A stretch of DNA of 64,000 bases from Chlamydiota bacterium (GCA_012729785.1 JAAYCL010000022.1:22567-86566), one strand, 5' to 3'. Shown: positions 26,282 through 34,603, counted from the stretch's first letter. Numbers and translations are program-made. Notes: generated by a model not told the origin, from the letters alone.

Positions 26282-27372
26282 GACCGCTCCGTCTCGCGGC
26301 CGTTCTCCTGGCGTGGTTTCTCCCCCTCGCCGCCCTCTCGCTCATCGGCGCGTGGACGCACCGCTACCACCCGGGCACCCTGCGCACCGTCGCGGCGCTC
26401 CTCCACGAAACGCGCCCCCTCCCTCGGAACGTCTTGACGCTGGGGGGGTTCGGCAGCGAGGCCGAGGCGGGGCGCTGGCGCAGGGACGGCGCCGAACTCG
26501 TTTCCCGGGAGGGGTGGGGGAGGGTGACGTTCAGGCGCGGGCCGGGTTTCCCTGGCATCCGCCTCTCCGACCGGCTGTCGGGGCCGGGGCAGGCGCGCGA
26601 CTGGTCGCCGTATCGGCGCCTTGCGTGGCGGATGCGCGTCCCGCGGTGGACGGATCGGAAGCTGATGCTGATCGTCAAGGACGCGGGGGAGCGGCGTTTC
26701 GAGCGCGGCTTCCCCCTCCCCCCCGGGGGGGAGGAGACGCGGGCGGTGGTGGACCTTGCGGAGATGGCCCCGTGGCTCGACCTCGCCCGCGTCAAGGAGG
26801 TCCACTTCTTCATGGCCAAGCCCGACGAGGAGGCCGTCGTGGAGCTGGCGGATCTGCAACTCGAGAAGGACGGCCCCCCGGGCGCGGTGCTGGGGACCCC
26901 GTTCGTCGTCTTCGAGAGACTGGATGCACCGCCGTCCGCGCGGCTCGGCCACACAATCCAGCTATCGGCCTGGCTCTCCCTCGCCCGCCCGCAGACCATC
27001 CCGTACTCCGTCTTCGTGCACCTCTATCCGGAGGCGGAAAAGGGGGTGAAGGTCCCGGCCCAGCGGGCGGGGTACATCCACCTCGAGCACGTCCCGTACC
27101 CGCCGGTCACGACCTGGCCGGTCGGCGTCCCCCGGGAGGTCGGGCCGTTCACCATCTACCTCCCGCGATACGCCCCGGCGGGGCGCTACCTCATCCGCGT
27201 CGGGCTCTTCCACACCGCCGCGGGGGGGAACGGCCCGCGCGACGTGCCGTACGGGGGCGCCTACGACTACTCCGGCAGCTTCCCGAAATGCCGCTACACC
27301 GACCCGGGGCTGGAGGATTTCGTGGTCGGGAAGATCGAGGTGGGTGAGGAGCCCGCCGGGCCTCCGTCCTGA
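26278..27372 (+). CDS. Hypothetical secreted/anchored beta-sandwich protein
   Basis: 364 aa; no family recognised with certainty. Residues 4-24 (LRLAAVLLAWFLPLAALSLI) are a signal or anchor. Residues 55-185 look like a carbohydrate-binding (galactose-binding-like) sandwich, with a D-W-S-P-Y-R-R-L-A-W-R-M-R segment near 110. Residues 205-325 repeat the fold seen at the N-terminus of the DUF4091 protein: RLGHTIQLSAWLSL, YSVFVHLYPEAE, GPFTIYLPRYAPAGRYLIRVGLFH. The ATG overlaps the DUF4091 stop by 4 nt, so the two are probably made together and may act as partners outside the cytosol. Confidence 0.7.
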   Translation: MRPLRLAAVLLAWFLPLAALSLIGAWTHRYHPGTLRTVAALLHETRPLPRNVLTLGGFGSEAEAGRWRRDGAELVSREGWGRVTFRRGPGFPGIRLSDRLSGPGQARDWSPYRRLAWRMRVPRWTDRKLMLIVKDAGERRFERGFPLPPGGEETRAVVDLAEMAPWLDLARVKEVHFFMAKPDEEAVVELADLQLEKDGPPGAVLGTPFVVFERLDAPPSARLGHTIQLSAWLSLARPQTIPYSVFVHLYPEAEKGVKVPAQRAGYIHLEHVPYPPVTTWPVGVPREVGPFTIYLPRYAPAGRYLIRVGLFHTAAGGNGPRDVPYGGAYDYSGSFPKCRYTDPGLEDFVVGKIEVGEEPAGPPS

Positions 27373-27385
27373 GCGGGCATTTGCC

Positions 27386-27415
27386 TTTTCCGCCGCGCCG
27401 GGCATATGGTATAGT
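27386..27415 (+). promoter_or_regulatory. Possible promoter before the zinc-ribbon/Wzz-like genes
   Basis: TATAGT at 27410-27415 is a good -10 box; the best -35 at the right distance (18 nt) is a poor TTTTCC at 27386-27391. It lies in the 84-bp gap after the preceding gene, one of the few real gaps in this locus. Confidence 0.35.
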
Positions 27416-27456
27416 GCATATCCGGCCGCGCAGGGAAGCGGCCCGGGAGAGTGACC

Positions 27457-27816
27457 GTGAAGAAAGACAGCGCGATAGAGTTTCACTGCGTGAACGGGGA
27501 GTGCCGCCAGCTCCTCGCCTTCCCGTTCCTGTCGGCGGGGGACGAGACGAAGGTGTCCTGCCCCGCCTGCGGGCGGGAGTACGTATTCGACGCCGCGCTC
27601 TGCGGCAAGTTCCGGAAGTTCGCCCGTCTGGTCGAGGCGGTGCGCGACGCGGAGGAGATCCTCGGGGATACGCGTGTGGGCCTGGATATCCAGGGGCACT
27701 CGGTGCAGGTTCCGTACCGGATCCTCCTCACGCGGATGAACACCTTTCTCACGCTCGATATCGGGGGGGCGCGGTTCAATTTCCGGCTCCGGGTGGAACC
27801 GCTGGACGACCGCTGA
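27457..27816 (+). CDS. Small zinc-ribbon protein, function unknown
   Basis: 119 aa. Two Cys pairs, Cys11-x4-Cys16 (HCVNGEC) and Cys35-x2-Cys38 (CPACGREY), form a probable zinc ribbon; the remainder is alpha/beta without a recognised family (VGLDIQGHSVQVPYRILLTRMN and LTLDIGGARFNFRLRV). The GTG at 27457 is chosen because GGGAG lies 7 nt upstream; the GTG at 27451 is too close to that site. It stands between the DUF4091 pair and the Wzz-like gene and may be a regulator or assembly factor; no function is inferred. Confidence 0.7.
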   Translation: MKKDSAIEFHCVNGECRQLLAFPFLSAGDETKVSCPACGREYVFDAALCGKFRKFARLVEAVRDAEEILGDTRVGLDIQGHSVQVPYRILLTRMNTFLTLDIGGARFNFRLRVEPLDDR

Positions 27817-27885
27817 GCGCGGGCAGCGCGTGCGGCCGTTCGTGTGGCTTCGGGACGCTCGAACGTTCCGCCCGAAAGGGTCGTT

Positions 27886-29184
27886 GTGAAACGGTTGCTG
27901 CTCATTCTGCCGCTGTGCACGTTCGCCGGCGCCGTCCTCGGCTGGTGCCACGCCTTCATGCGCGAACCGCTCTTCCTCTGCGAGGCGACCGTGGCGGTGC
28001 GCGGCACCCCGCTCCGCCAGGGAGGGATCGCGGAGCTTCGGCGCCAGATGCTCGAGACGCCGGTGCTGATCGAGGCCGCCCGCCAGTCGGGGGGCGCGCA
28101 GAGGCGGTTGTCGGTCGAGGAGCTCACCGAGCGCGTCTGGGCCTCCGTCATCGACGAGGGCCGGATCCGGCTCGGCTACCGGGCCGGGGAACCCGGTGTC
28201 GCCGACGCGTTCGTTCGCGCATGGGTGGACAGCTTCCAGGCGGGGCGCACGCAGCTCCGCGGCGAGCACGGCCGGAAGGAGACCGCCCGTCTGAAGGAGC
28301 GCCTCGTCAAGGAGGAGGCGCTCCGCGAGAAGGCCGGTGACGCCCTCAAGGAGTTCCTCGTGGAGCAGGTGGGGGTCCCCCCCGCCGTCGCCGCCCAGAC
28401 CCTCTCGAGGCTCGCCCGCGGCGAGCGCCTGTCGCGCATCGTGGGGGGGGAGGTCGCCCGGATCGACCGGGAGCTCTCCGAGGCGGAGGAGCGTCTGCGC
28501 GCCCTCAACGCCCGGGAGGCGGCGCTCGCCGAGAGCCTCGCGCGCGAGGAGAAGTACGTGGTCACCTTCCAGCTCAGGGAGGAGAACCCCGTGGTGCGCG
28601 AGATGCAGCAGCGGCTCGCCGAGAAGCAGATGGAGCTCCAGCGCCTGAGCGTCGATTCGACCGACCGGCACCCGCTCCGCGCCCGCTACGAGCAGGAGGT
28701 CCAGAAGATCAAGGAGCTCCTGAAGGACAAGCCCGCCGACACGGTGAAGGAGCAGCGCCGCGAACTGAACCCGGTGTACAGCGACCTCGCCCTCGACCAG
28801 AGCAGGACGAAACGGGCCGCCTCGGTGCTCATGGCGCAAGTGGAGCGGCTCCGCGAGGCGCGTCTGGCCGCCGGCCGGATCGCCTCCCTCGCCGCCGCCG
28901 ACGAAAATCAAATCGGCGCGCTCGTCGGCGAGTTCCAGGCGCGGCAGAAGGCAGTCGAGAACGCGCGCGCCGTGCACGAGGACGCGCAGACGAAGTTCTC
29001 CCCGGGCGCATGGTCGGTCGGGATGGAGATCGTGGATATCGCGGCCCCCTCCATCCCGCTCAGCCAGGGGCCCCGGATGCGGATGTTGATCGCCGCCGGC
29101 GGCCTCGGCGGCGCTGTCGTGGGGCTGCTCGTCGTCGGCGCCGTCCTGCTCGTGCGCAGGCCCCCTCCGCCCGGAACCCTATGA
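27886..29184 (+). CDS. Wzz/chain-length-determinant-like polysaccharide protein
   Basis: 432 aa. A membrane segment at residues 3-24 and another near 395-420 flank a long periplasmic part that is mostly coiled coil (about 110-380, rich in Glu, Arg, Leu, Ala). LFLCEATVAVRGTPL after the first segment matches the Wzz domain's periplasmic start, and MEIVDIAAPSIPLSQGPRMRMLIAAGGLGGAVVG is the typical proline-rich entry to the second membrane helix (usual pattern P-x2-P). Such proteins set glycan chain length. There is no C-terminal tyrosine kinase domain. GTG at 27886 is preferred over GTG at 27844 because GAAAGGG is 6 nt upstream. Confidence 0.85.
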   Translation: MKRLLLILPLCTFAGAVLGWCHAFMREPLFLCEATVAVRGTPLRQGGIAELRRQMLETPVLIEAARQSGGAQRRLSVEELTERVWASVIDEGRIRLGYRAGEPGVADAFVRAWVDSFQAGRTQLRGEHGRKETARLKERLVKEEALREKAGDALKEFLVEQVGVPPAVAAQTLSRLARGERLSRIVGGEVARIDRELSEAEERLRALNAREAALAESLAREEKYVVTFQLREENPVVREMQQRLAEKQMELQRLSVDSTDRHPLRARYEQEVQKIKELLKDKPADTVKEQRRELNPVYSDLALDQSRTKRAASVLMAQVERLREARLAAGRIASLAAADENQIGALVGEFQARQKAVENARAVHEDAQTKFSPGAWSVGMEIVDIAAPSIPLSQGPRMRMLIAAGGLGGAVVGLLVVGAVLLVRRPPPPGTL

Positions 29185-31016
29185 CCCCGCTTCGCATCCT
29201 CCTCGCCGCCGCCGCGGCGCTGGCCGTCTCCACCGATTCCGCGGACGCCCGGACCCCGCACGGTCCCCTCGGCGTCTCCCTCGACCCGCTCGCCGCGGGG
29301 ACCTCGGAGCGCGTGATCGCGGCTCCCGGGGACCCGCTCTCCGCCGATGCGCATTTCCGCCTCGGCGTCCGGTACCGCGCGCAGGCCGAGCTCGTGAAGG
29401 CGGCGGAGCAGTTCCGCCTCGCGGCCGAGCTCGCGCCGTCGGACCCCGCCGTGCACCTCAACCTCGGGATCGTTCTCGGAGAGATGGGGAGGACCGGCGA
29501 GGCGCTGGCTTCGTTCGATCGGGTGCTGGAGATCGATCCCGGGAGCCTGCCGGCCCTCTTCAACCGCGGCGTGCTCCTGATGCGGCAGGGCGCCTACGCG
29601 GAGGCGATATCCACGTTCGAGAAGGCCCTCCTCCTGGGGGGCGACAGCGTCCCGGTGCACTACAACCTCGCCGTCTGCTACGAGTACGCCGACGGCGAAC
29701 GGTACGGCCGCGGGTTCGATGCGGGCAGGAGCGCCCTCCACTACCGAAAGGTGCTCGCGGAGCAGCCCGACAACGCCATCGCGCGTTTCAATCTCGGCAT
29801 GGTCTGCCTCCACGGCGGCGACCCCGCGGGGGCGGAGCAGGAACTCTCCAAGGCCGCGGAACTCGACCCCGGAATGGCGGACGCGGCCTTCCAGCTCGGC
29901 CTCCTGATGCTCAAGAAGAAGAGCTACCGCAGCGCCTCGAGGCATCTGGGCGAGGCGCGGCGTCTCGATCCGGCACTTCCGGCCGCGGCCCCGCTCGCCG
30001 ACGCGCACGGGGGGCTGGGGCAGTTCTATCTCGACAACGCCGATTTCGGGAACGCGAAGACGCATTTCGAGGAGGCGCTCGCGCTCGACCCCGGCCGGGT
30101 GCAGGCGCTGGTCGGCCTCGGGCGCGCCGCGCGCGGCCTCGGGGACTACGCGGGTGCGGTCCGCAGCTACACGACAGCGCTCGCCTCGGACGAGGCGCTT
30201 CCGCTCAGGGGGGAGCTGGCGGACACCTATGCCGCCTGGGCCGACGACCTCGCGCGCCGGGGCGAGCACGCCGACGCCGCGGCGAAGTACGAGTACGCCC
30301 TCCGCCTGCGGCCGGACGATGCGGGCTGCCTCAAGAGGCTGGCCGCGCTCTACCGCGGCCCTCTGGAGGACGCGGGCAAGGCGATCTACCTCTATCGCAA
30401 GGCGCTCTCCTCAGGCGATCTGTCCGTCACCGCCGCGGAGGAACTCAGAAAGGAGCTCGCGGGGGCGGTGCGGGAGGGGAGGGACATCGTCGACGAGTAC
30501 CGCCTGCTTGTGGATCGGAACCCGGAGAACGCCACCCTCCGCTACAACCTCGGCGTCTTCCACCACGAGCGGAACGAGTTCGACGCCGCCGCGGAGGAGT
30601 ACAAGCGCGTGATCCGTCTCGACCCCGCCCACGGCTACGCGCACTACAACCTCGGGCTCATCTATCAGCGGAAGGGGCTGCGGAGCGCCGCGCTGCGCGA
30701 GTTCAAGCTCGCCCTGCACTTCAAGCCCGGCTACCACCGCGCGCACTACGCGCTCGGGAGGTTCTACGAGGATCTGGGGGCCCACGCCCAGGCGCGGGAG
30801 GAGTACGCGCGGGCGATCGAGAGCGCGCCGGGGTATGCGGAGGCGCACCTCGCCCTGGGGCTGCTGCTGCGCGACAGGTTGCGCGACGAAAAGGCTGCGC
30901 GGGAGCATCTCGACCGGTACCGCGAACTCAAGACCGTCACGGAGTCGGGGGGGGAGCGCGAAAACGCCGCCTCCCCCGCGAAAGCCGCATCGCCTCCGCC
31001 CGCGGAGCCGTCCTGA
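29181..31016 (+). CDS. Secreted TPR-repeat protein
   Basis: 611 aa. Residues 1-24 look like a signal peptide (MTPLRILLAAAAALAVSTDSADA). From residue 50 to 590 the protein is a run of about 13 tetratricopeptide repeats, e.g. AVHLNLGIVLGEMGRTGEALASF, AIARFNLGMVCLHGGDPAGAEQEL, AHYNLGLIYQRKGLRSAALREF. The tail is Ala/Pro/Glu rich. It overlaps the Wzz-like gene by ATGA, so it likely belongs to the polysaccharide assembly machinery (TPR proteins often scaffold exopolysaccharide export, like PelB/PgaA/BcsC), but no outer-membrane beta-barrel follows. Confidence 0.87.
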   Translation: MTPLRILLAAAAALAVSTDSADARTPHGPLGVSLDPLAAGTSERVIAAPGDPLSADAHFRLGVRYRAQAELVKAAEQFRLAAELAPSDPAVHLNLGIVLGEMGRTGEALASFDRVLEIDPGSLPALFNRGVLLMRQGAYAEAISTFEKALLLGGDSVPVHYNLAVCYEYADGERYGRGFDAGRSALHYRKVLAEQPDNAIARFNLGMVCLHGGDPAGAEQELSKAAELDPGMADAAFQLGLLMLKKKSYRSASRHLGEARRLDPALPAAAPLADAHGGLGQFYLDNADFGNAKTHFEEALALDPGRVQALVGLGRAARGLGDYAGAVRSYTTALASDEALPLRGELADTYAAWADDLARRGEHADAAAKYEYALRLRPDDAGCLKRLAALYRGPLEDAGKAIYLYRKALSSGDLSVTAAEELRKELAGAVREGRDIVDEYRLLVDRNPENATLRYNLGVFHHERNEFDAAAEEYKRVIRLDPAHGYAHYNLGLIYQRKGLRSAALREFKLALHFKPGYHRAHYALGRFYEDLGAHAQAREEYARAIESAPGYAEAHLALGLLLRDRLRDEKAAREHLDRYRELKTVTESGGERENAASPAKAASPPPAEPS

Positions 31017-31499
31017 GGGGACGCCTCCGCGCCCACGGTTCGAGATCCTCCAGGCGCCTGTCGCGCGGGATTGGCGTGCACCGGACGGACGGACAGGGCG
31101 AATGAACCGTCGGGGGAAAGATGTGCGGCCTCCGCCGCGATGCCGTAAGGGCGAGGCTGTTAGTACAGCCCTTCGGATACCACGTGGGCATCCTTTGCGG
31201 CGTTCCACGTCCGGCCCGGAGACCGGTCACTTCCGGCCGCGTCGGGATTCCCGTCTGTGCGTATTGGGCTGTTAACCGTGCCCTGTACGAACATGACAGA
31301 GACCGCACACCTGATGGTAGGGATTTCACTCCCGCCTGTCAAATCTTTTCGCGATTTTTTGCGGGCCTCTTGTGCGAGAGAGAAGGTGCGCATTGTACGC
31401 CTGCGCGCCGTGCGACGTGTGCCCGCGACCATTTCGCCAACCCTCGCGAATCTCCCCTCCAAGCTTCCCGCGCCGCCGGCCCGCAGCCCCGCCTTTTCG
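31017..31499. other. Gene-poor stretch, nothing recognised
   Basis: No frame here has a convincing start, ribosome site or protein-like composition. The part around 31257-31400 is less GC-rich than its surroundings and may be old decayed coding sequence or an untranslated region. Confidence 0.5.
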
Positions 31500-31670
31500 C
31501 GCGCATCCGCGACGCGGCCCGGCGGCTCGCGCGCATCCACGCCGTCTCGCACGCATCCACGCCGTCTTGCGCGCATCCGCGCAGGTTCGCACGCATATCC
31601 GCCGCGGATAGGCGGCTCGCACGCACCCACGCCGTCTCGCACGCATCCGCGCCGCTGGCCGGCGGCTCGC
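31500..31670. repeat. Array of seven short repeats in 10-bp steps
   Basis: The motif CRCGCATCCRCGCCGTCTCG recurs, with its first base at about 31500, 31530, 31550, 31570, 31590, 31620 and 31640, ending near 31670. The steps are 30, 20, 20, 20, 30, 20 and 30 bp, all multiples of ten; the 30-bp units add an extra segment such as GGCCGGCGGC. It is non-coding by appearance. Confidence 0.65.
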
Positions 31671-31807
31671 GCGCGCCGGGCGGGGATGTAGCAGGGATGC
31701 TCGCATGAAGGGGATTTTTTGAAAATAGTTTGAAACTTTTCCCCTTTTCCCGCGACTAGTATGGTGAGCGGGGGCGCAGGGCTCCCGCCTAACGGGGAGG
31801 GGCGGTG

Positions 31808-32026
31808 ATGAAGGCGTGGGACGAGGATGCGGCCAGGAAGGCGGTGGACGAGTTCGCGTCGGTCTGGAAGGGGTTGGCCGCCGCGCAGCCGATGTTCACT
31901 GGGAGGCTCGGAACGGCGTGGAGGGACTGCTACGGGCGGTGCGGGCACAAGAGGCTCGGGCGCGTCGTGCTCGGCCAGTCCGTCGAGGAGGCGTGCAAGG
32001 CCCGCTCGGCCAAGGAAGGCGAATGA
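31808..32026 (+). CDS. Small hypothetical protein (72 aa)
   Basis: MKAWDEDAARKAVDEFASVW... a 72-aa protein with an amphipathic N-terminal helix, CYGRCGHKRLGRVVLG in the middle and a charged end (CKARSAKEGE). No family recognised. A strong ribosome site GGGGAGGGG (31794-31802) stands 5 nt before the ATG at 31808, and an AT-rich patch with TTGAAA (31730-31735) and TAGTAT (31757-31762) lies upstream, though the 21-nt spacing is too long for a standard promoter. The balanced amino-acid composition and the ribosome site make it a likely real small gene, isolated between two repeat arrays. Confidence 0.55.
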   Translation: MKAWDEDAARKAVDEFASVWKGLAAAQPMFTGRLGTAWRDCYGRCGHKRLGRVVLGQSVEEACKARSAKEGE

Positions 32027-32194
32027 ACCGCCCGGATCGTCCGCGGCCGACAGGCGGAATGCGCGCGGGGTGCGGGACGGATCCTCGGCGAGCCGACCGT
32101 CGAGCCTGCACGGATGCAGGAGGTTCGGGGTGCGGGGATGCGCGCCGTGCCGTTCCCGAAAGGGGCGGCTGTCAGGGGAGGGGCGGGCGGGGCT

Positions 32195-32526
32195 GAGTGC
32201 GGTCGCTCCCTGCATCCGCCCGACATCCCGCGTCGTGTCGGGGAAGGGAGGACGCCGCCCCGCGCAAGGGTGGGGCTGAGTGCGACCGCTCCCTGCATCC
32301 GCCAGACATCCCGCGTCGTGTCGGGGAGGGGAGGACGCCGCCCCGCGCAAGGGCGGTGCTGAGTGCGGTCGCTCCCTGCATCCGCCAGATATCCTGCGTC
32401 GTGTCGGGGAGGGGAGGGCGCCGCCCCGGGCAAGGGCGGGGCTGAGTGCGGTCGCTCCCTGCATCCGCCCGACATCCCGCGTCGTATCGGGGAGGGGAGG
32501 ACGCCGCCCCGCGGCGGGGGCGGGGC
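32195..32526. repeat. Four tandem copies of an 83-bp repeat
   Basis: Units begin (GAGTGCG...) at 32195, 32278, 32361 and 32444, exactly 83 bp apart, with only a few substitutions between copies; the last copy diverges at its 3' end. 83 is not a multiple of three, so each copy would be read in a different frame, arguing against coding. Each unit includes GCTCCCTGCATCCGCC and GGACGCCGCCCCGCGCAAGG. The array ends about 60 bp before the tRNA-Phe fragment. Confidence 0.85.
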
Positions 32527-32584
32527 GGCGAAATCCTATGGCATCGTCTCCCTTCCTGTAGTATAGCGTGCGCGTTCCGGGAGT

Positions 32585-32625
32585 GCCGGGGTAGCTCAGT
32601 TGGCAGAGCGCTGCACTGAAAATGC
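32585..32625 (+). pseudogene. tRNA-Phe 5' fragment (41 nt, broken in the anticodon stem)
   Basis: Bases 32585-32625 match positions 1-41 of the complete tRNA-Phe at 36993, with only two differences (D-loop C/T and position 26 G/A). The acceptor 5' strand, D arm and anticodon loop with GAA are intact, then homology stops after the TGC of the 3' anticodon strand and AT-richer unrelated sequence follows. It cannot fold as a tRNA. It keeps an upstream TAGTAT/TATAGC element (32559-32567). Confidence 0.9.
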
Positions 32626-32804
32626 CATCCGACCATTTCCCATAACACCCGCCAAACAAAGCAATTACGTTCCAGCCCAACAAGTTATATCCCAAAGTTA
32701 GATAGCCATAGATGTCACTAACAACCACGTTGGGGATATGGAATGGTCAAAATTTGGTCACAAATCCCGGATGCGGTTTTCCTCAAAATCCCCCCCCGGG
32801 GGGA

Positions 32805-32832
32805 TTGACAGCCAGCGGGAGAGGAGTACATT
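32805..32832 (+). promoter_or_regulatory. sigma-70-type promoter for the first propeller gene
   Basis: TTGACA (32805-32810), a 16-nt spacer and TACATT (32827-32832). The -35 is perfect and the -10 has four of six consensus bases. The leader to the GTG at 32973 would be about 135 nt. Confidence 0.6.
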
Positions 32833-32972
32833 GATTCGCGGAGGGGAGGTATCCCCTGTGAAGATGGGTTGTCAAAGCGAACCTGGCGCAGACTTCAGGC
32901 GCGTCATTGAAAAGGTGCGCCGTTGTCTTTTCCTGGCGGCATCTCTCGCGAATATGCCGAAAGGAGGCAGTC

Positions 32973-34535
32973 GTGAATAAACTCTCCTTCTGTCTGACGC
33001 TTGCCCTCGTTGCATCCCTTGTCGCTGGCTCCCCCACACACGCCGAACTCGCCGACACCCCGTGGCCGATGTTCCGGCACGATTTGCAGCACACGGGGCG
33101 GAGCGAGTACACGGGGCCGTCAAATCCAGAACTCGCGTGGAGTTATGAAACCGGCTTTTATATGCACAGCTCCTCGCCTGCGCTCGGGAGTGAGGGGCGG
33201 GTGCATTTCGGCTCTCGGGATAACAGGCTCTATACCATCGCCTCGGACGGAGCGCTATCGTGGAGTTATGAAACCGGCTATCGGGTGACCTCCTCGCCCG
33301 CGCTCGGGACTGACGGGCGGGTGTATGTCGGCTCTAATGATAACATGCTCTATGCCATCGCCTCCGACGGAGCGCTGTCGTGGACTTATGTAACCGGCTG
33401 GTATGTGGGCTCCTCGCCCGCGCTCGGGAGTGACGGGCGGGTGTATGTCGGCTCAGAAGATCAAAGGCTCTATGCCATCGCCTCCGACGGAGCGCTGTCG
33501 TGGAGTTATAAAACCGGCGCTTGGGTGCTCTCCTCGCCTGCGCTCGGGAGTGACGGGCTGGTGTATGTCGGCTCTTATGATAACAAGCTCTATGCCATCG
33601 CCCCCGACGGAGCGTTGGAGTGGAGTTATGAAACCAACGGGTATGTGTACTCCTCTCCCGCGCTCGGGAGTGACGGGCGGGTGTATTTCGGCTCTCATGA
33701 TTACAGGATTTATGCCATCGCCTCCGACAGAGCGCTGGAGTGGAGTTATGCAACCGGCTATAATGTGGCACACTCTTCGCCTGCGCTCGGGAGTGACGGG
33801 CAGGTGTATGTCGGCTCTTATGATAACAGGCTCTATGCCGTCGCCTCCGACGGAGCGCTGTCGTGGAGTTATGAAACCGTCGGTAATGTGTACTCCTCGC
33901 CTGCGCTCGGGAGTGACGGGCGGGTGTATGTCGGCTCTTTGGATAACAGTCTCTATGCCATCGCCTCGGACGGATCGCTGTCGTGGAGTTATGTTACTGG
34001 CGGCTCGTTCTACCCCTCTTCGCCCGCGCTCGGGAGTGACGGGCGGGTGTATGTCGGCTCTGCTGATAACCGCCTCTATTGCATCAAACAGGTGCCCACC
34101 GAGACGCCGACGATCACCCCGACCTCCGCGCCCACGAAGACGCCGACCACCACGCCCACGCCCCCGATCGACCTGACGGCGGACAAGACGGAGTACGGGA
34201 CGACGGGCGCCATCTCCGTCACGGCGGACGTGTGGCCCCTGACGGTACCGTGCTACCCGTTCGTGCGCATCCTGATGGCCGACGGCTCGACGCTGTACTA
34301 CCAGTCCGGCGTTGGGTTCACGGCCTCGCCGGTGCCGTACCTCGGCTTCGAGGCGGGGACCATCGTGACAACCGAGCCCATCCGGGACTACCTGGTTCTC
34401 TCGGCGAGCTTCTCGGGGATAGCCACAGGAACCTACTACCTCGAAGGCGGAGCGGTGGACATGACCAAGACCGTCTCCGCCGACAACCTCATCTACTTCG
34501 GCGCGGTTGACCGTGAGACGCTGAAGGTGAAGTAG
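32973..34535 (+). CDS. Secreted PQQ-like beta-propeller repeat protein (paralogue A)
   Basis: 520 aa. Signal peptide at residues 1-24 (MNKLSFCLTLALVASLVAG..THA). The N-terminal motif TPWPMFRHDLQHTGRSEYTGP is the usual opening of PQQ-type propeller proteins. Eight units of about 40 aa follow (residues 53-370), each like SSPALGSDGRVYVGSYDNRLYAIASDGALSWSYETG, predicting one eight-bladed propeller. A Thr/Pro linker (about 373-397) leads to a C-terminal beta domain (PIDLTADKTEYGTT...DRETLKVK, ends at the stop with no sorting signal visible). Start GTG 32973 has AAGGAGG 5 nt upstream. The repeats are 120 nt and nearly identical in DNA. Probably extracellular; ligand unknown; catalysis not shown. 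Confidence 0.88.
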   Translation: MNKLSFCLTLALVASLVAGSPTHAELADTPWPMFRHDLQHTGRSEYTGPSNPELAWSYETGFYMHSSSPALGSEGRVHFGSRDNRLYTIASDGALSWSYETGYRVTSSPALGTDGRVYVGSNDNMLYAIASDGALSWTYVTGWYVGSSPALGSDGRVYVGSEDQRLYAIASDGALSWSYKTGAWVLSSPALGSDGLVYVGSYDNKLYAIAPDGALEWSYETNGYVYSSPALGSDGRVYFGSHDYRIYAIASDRALEWSYATGYNVAHSSPALGSDGQVYVGSYDNRLYAVASDGALSWSYETVGNVYSSPALGSDGRVYVGSLDNSLYAIASDGSLSWSYVTGGSFYPSSPALGSDGRVYVGSADNRLYCIKQVPTETPTITPTSAPTKTPTTTPTPPIDLTADKTEYGTTGAISVTADVWPLTVPCYPFVRILMADGSTLYYQSGVGFTASPVPYLGFEAGTIVTTEPIRDYLVLSASFSGIATGTYYLEGGAVDMTKTVSADNLIYFGAVDRETLKVK

Positions 34536-34558
34536 GTTGCCGCATACATACCACACAC

Positions 34559-34603
34559 GCCCCGCTTCCGGCGCCCGTCGGGAGCGGGGCTTCTCCTTGC
34601 TTT
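34559..34603 (+). terminator. Intrinsic terminator after propeller gene A
   Basis: Hairpin GCCCCGCTTCCGGCG / CGTCGGGAGCGGGGC (34559-34590) followed by a pyrimidine-rich T tract (TTCTCCTTGCTTT). The same hairpin follows propeller gene B. Confidence 0.75.

Noticed and set aside
32195-32526. Possible CRISPR array
   Set aside because: The units are directly adjacent 83-bp copies without alternating constant repeats and unique spacers, and no cas gene is in the window.
31160-32728. Minus-strand open frame of 522 codons across the repeat arrays
   Set aside because: It crosses the 83-bp tandem repeats in shifting frames and the tRNA fragment, and is rich in Arg, Pro and Ala with no recognisable domain. 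Only the first 35 codons look protein-like.
33453-34556. Minus-strand frame of 367 codons opposite propeller gene A (and a like one opposite B)
   Set aside because: Both are mirror frames of the 120-nt repeats (repeating HPPVTPERRRGV), with no ribosome site.
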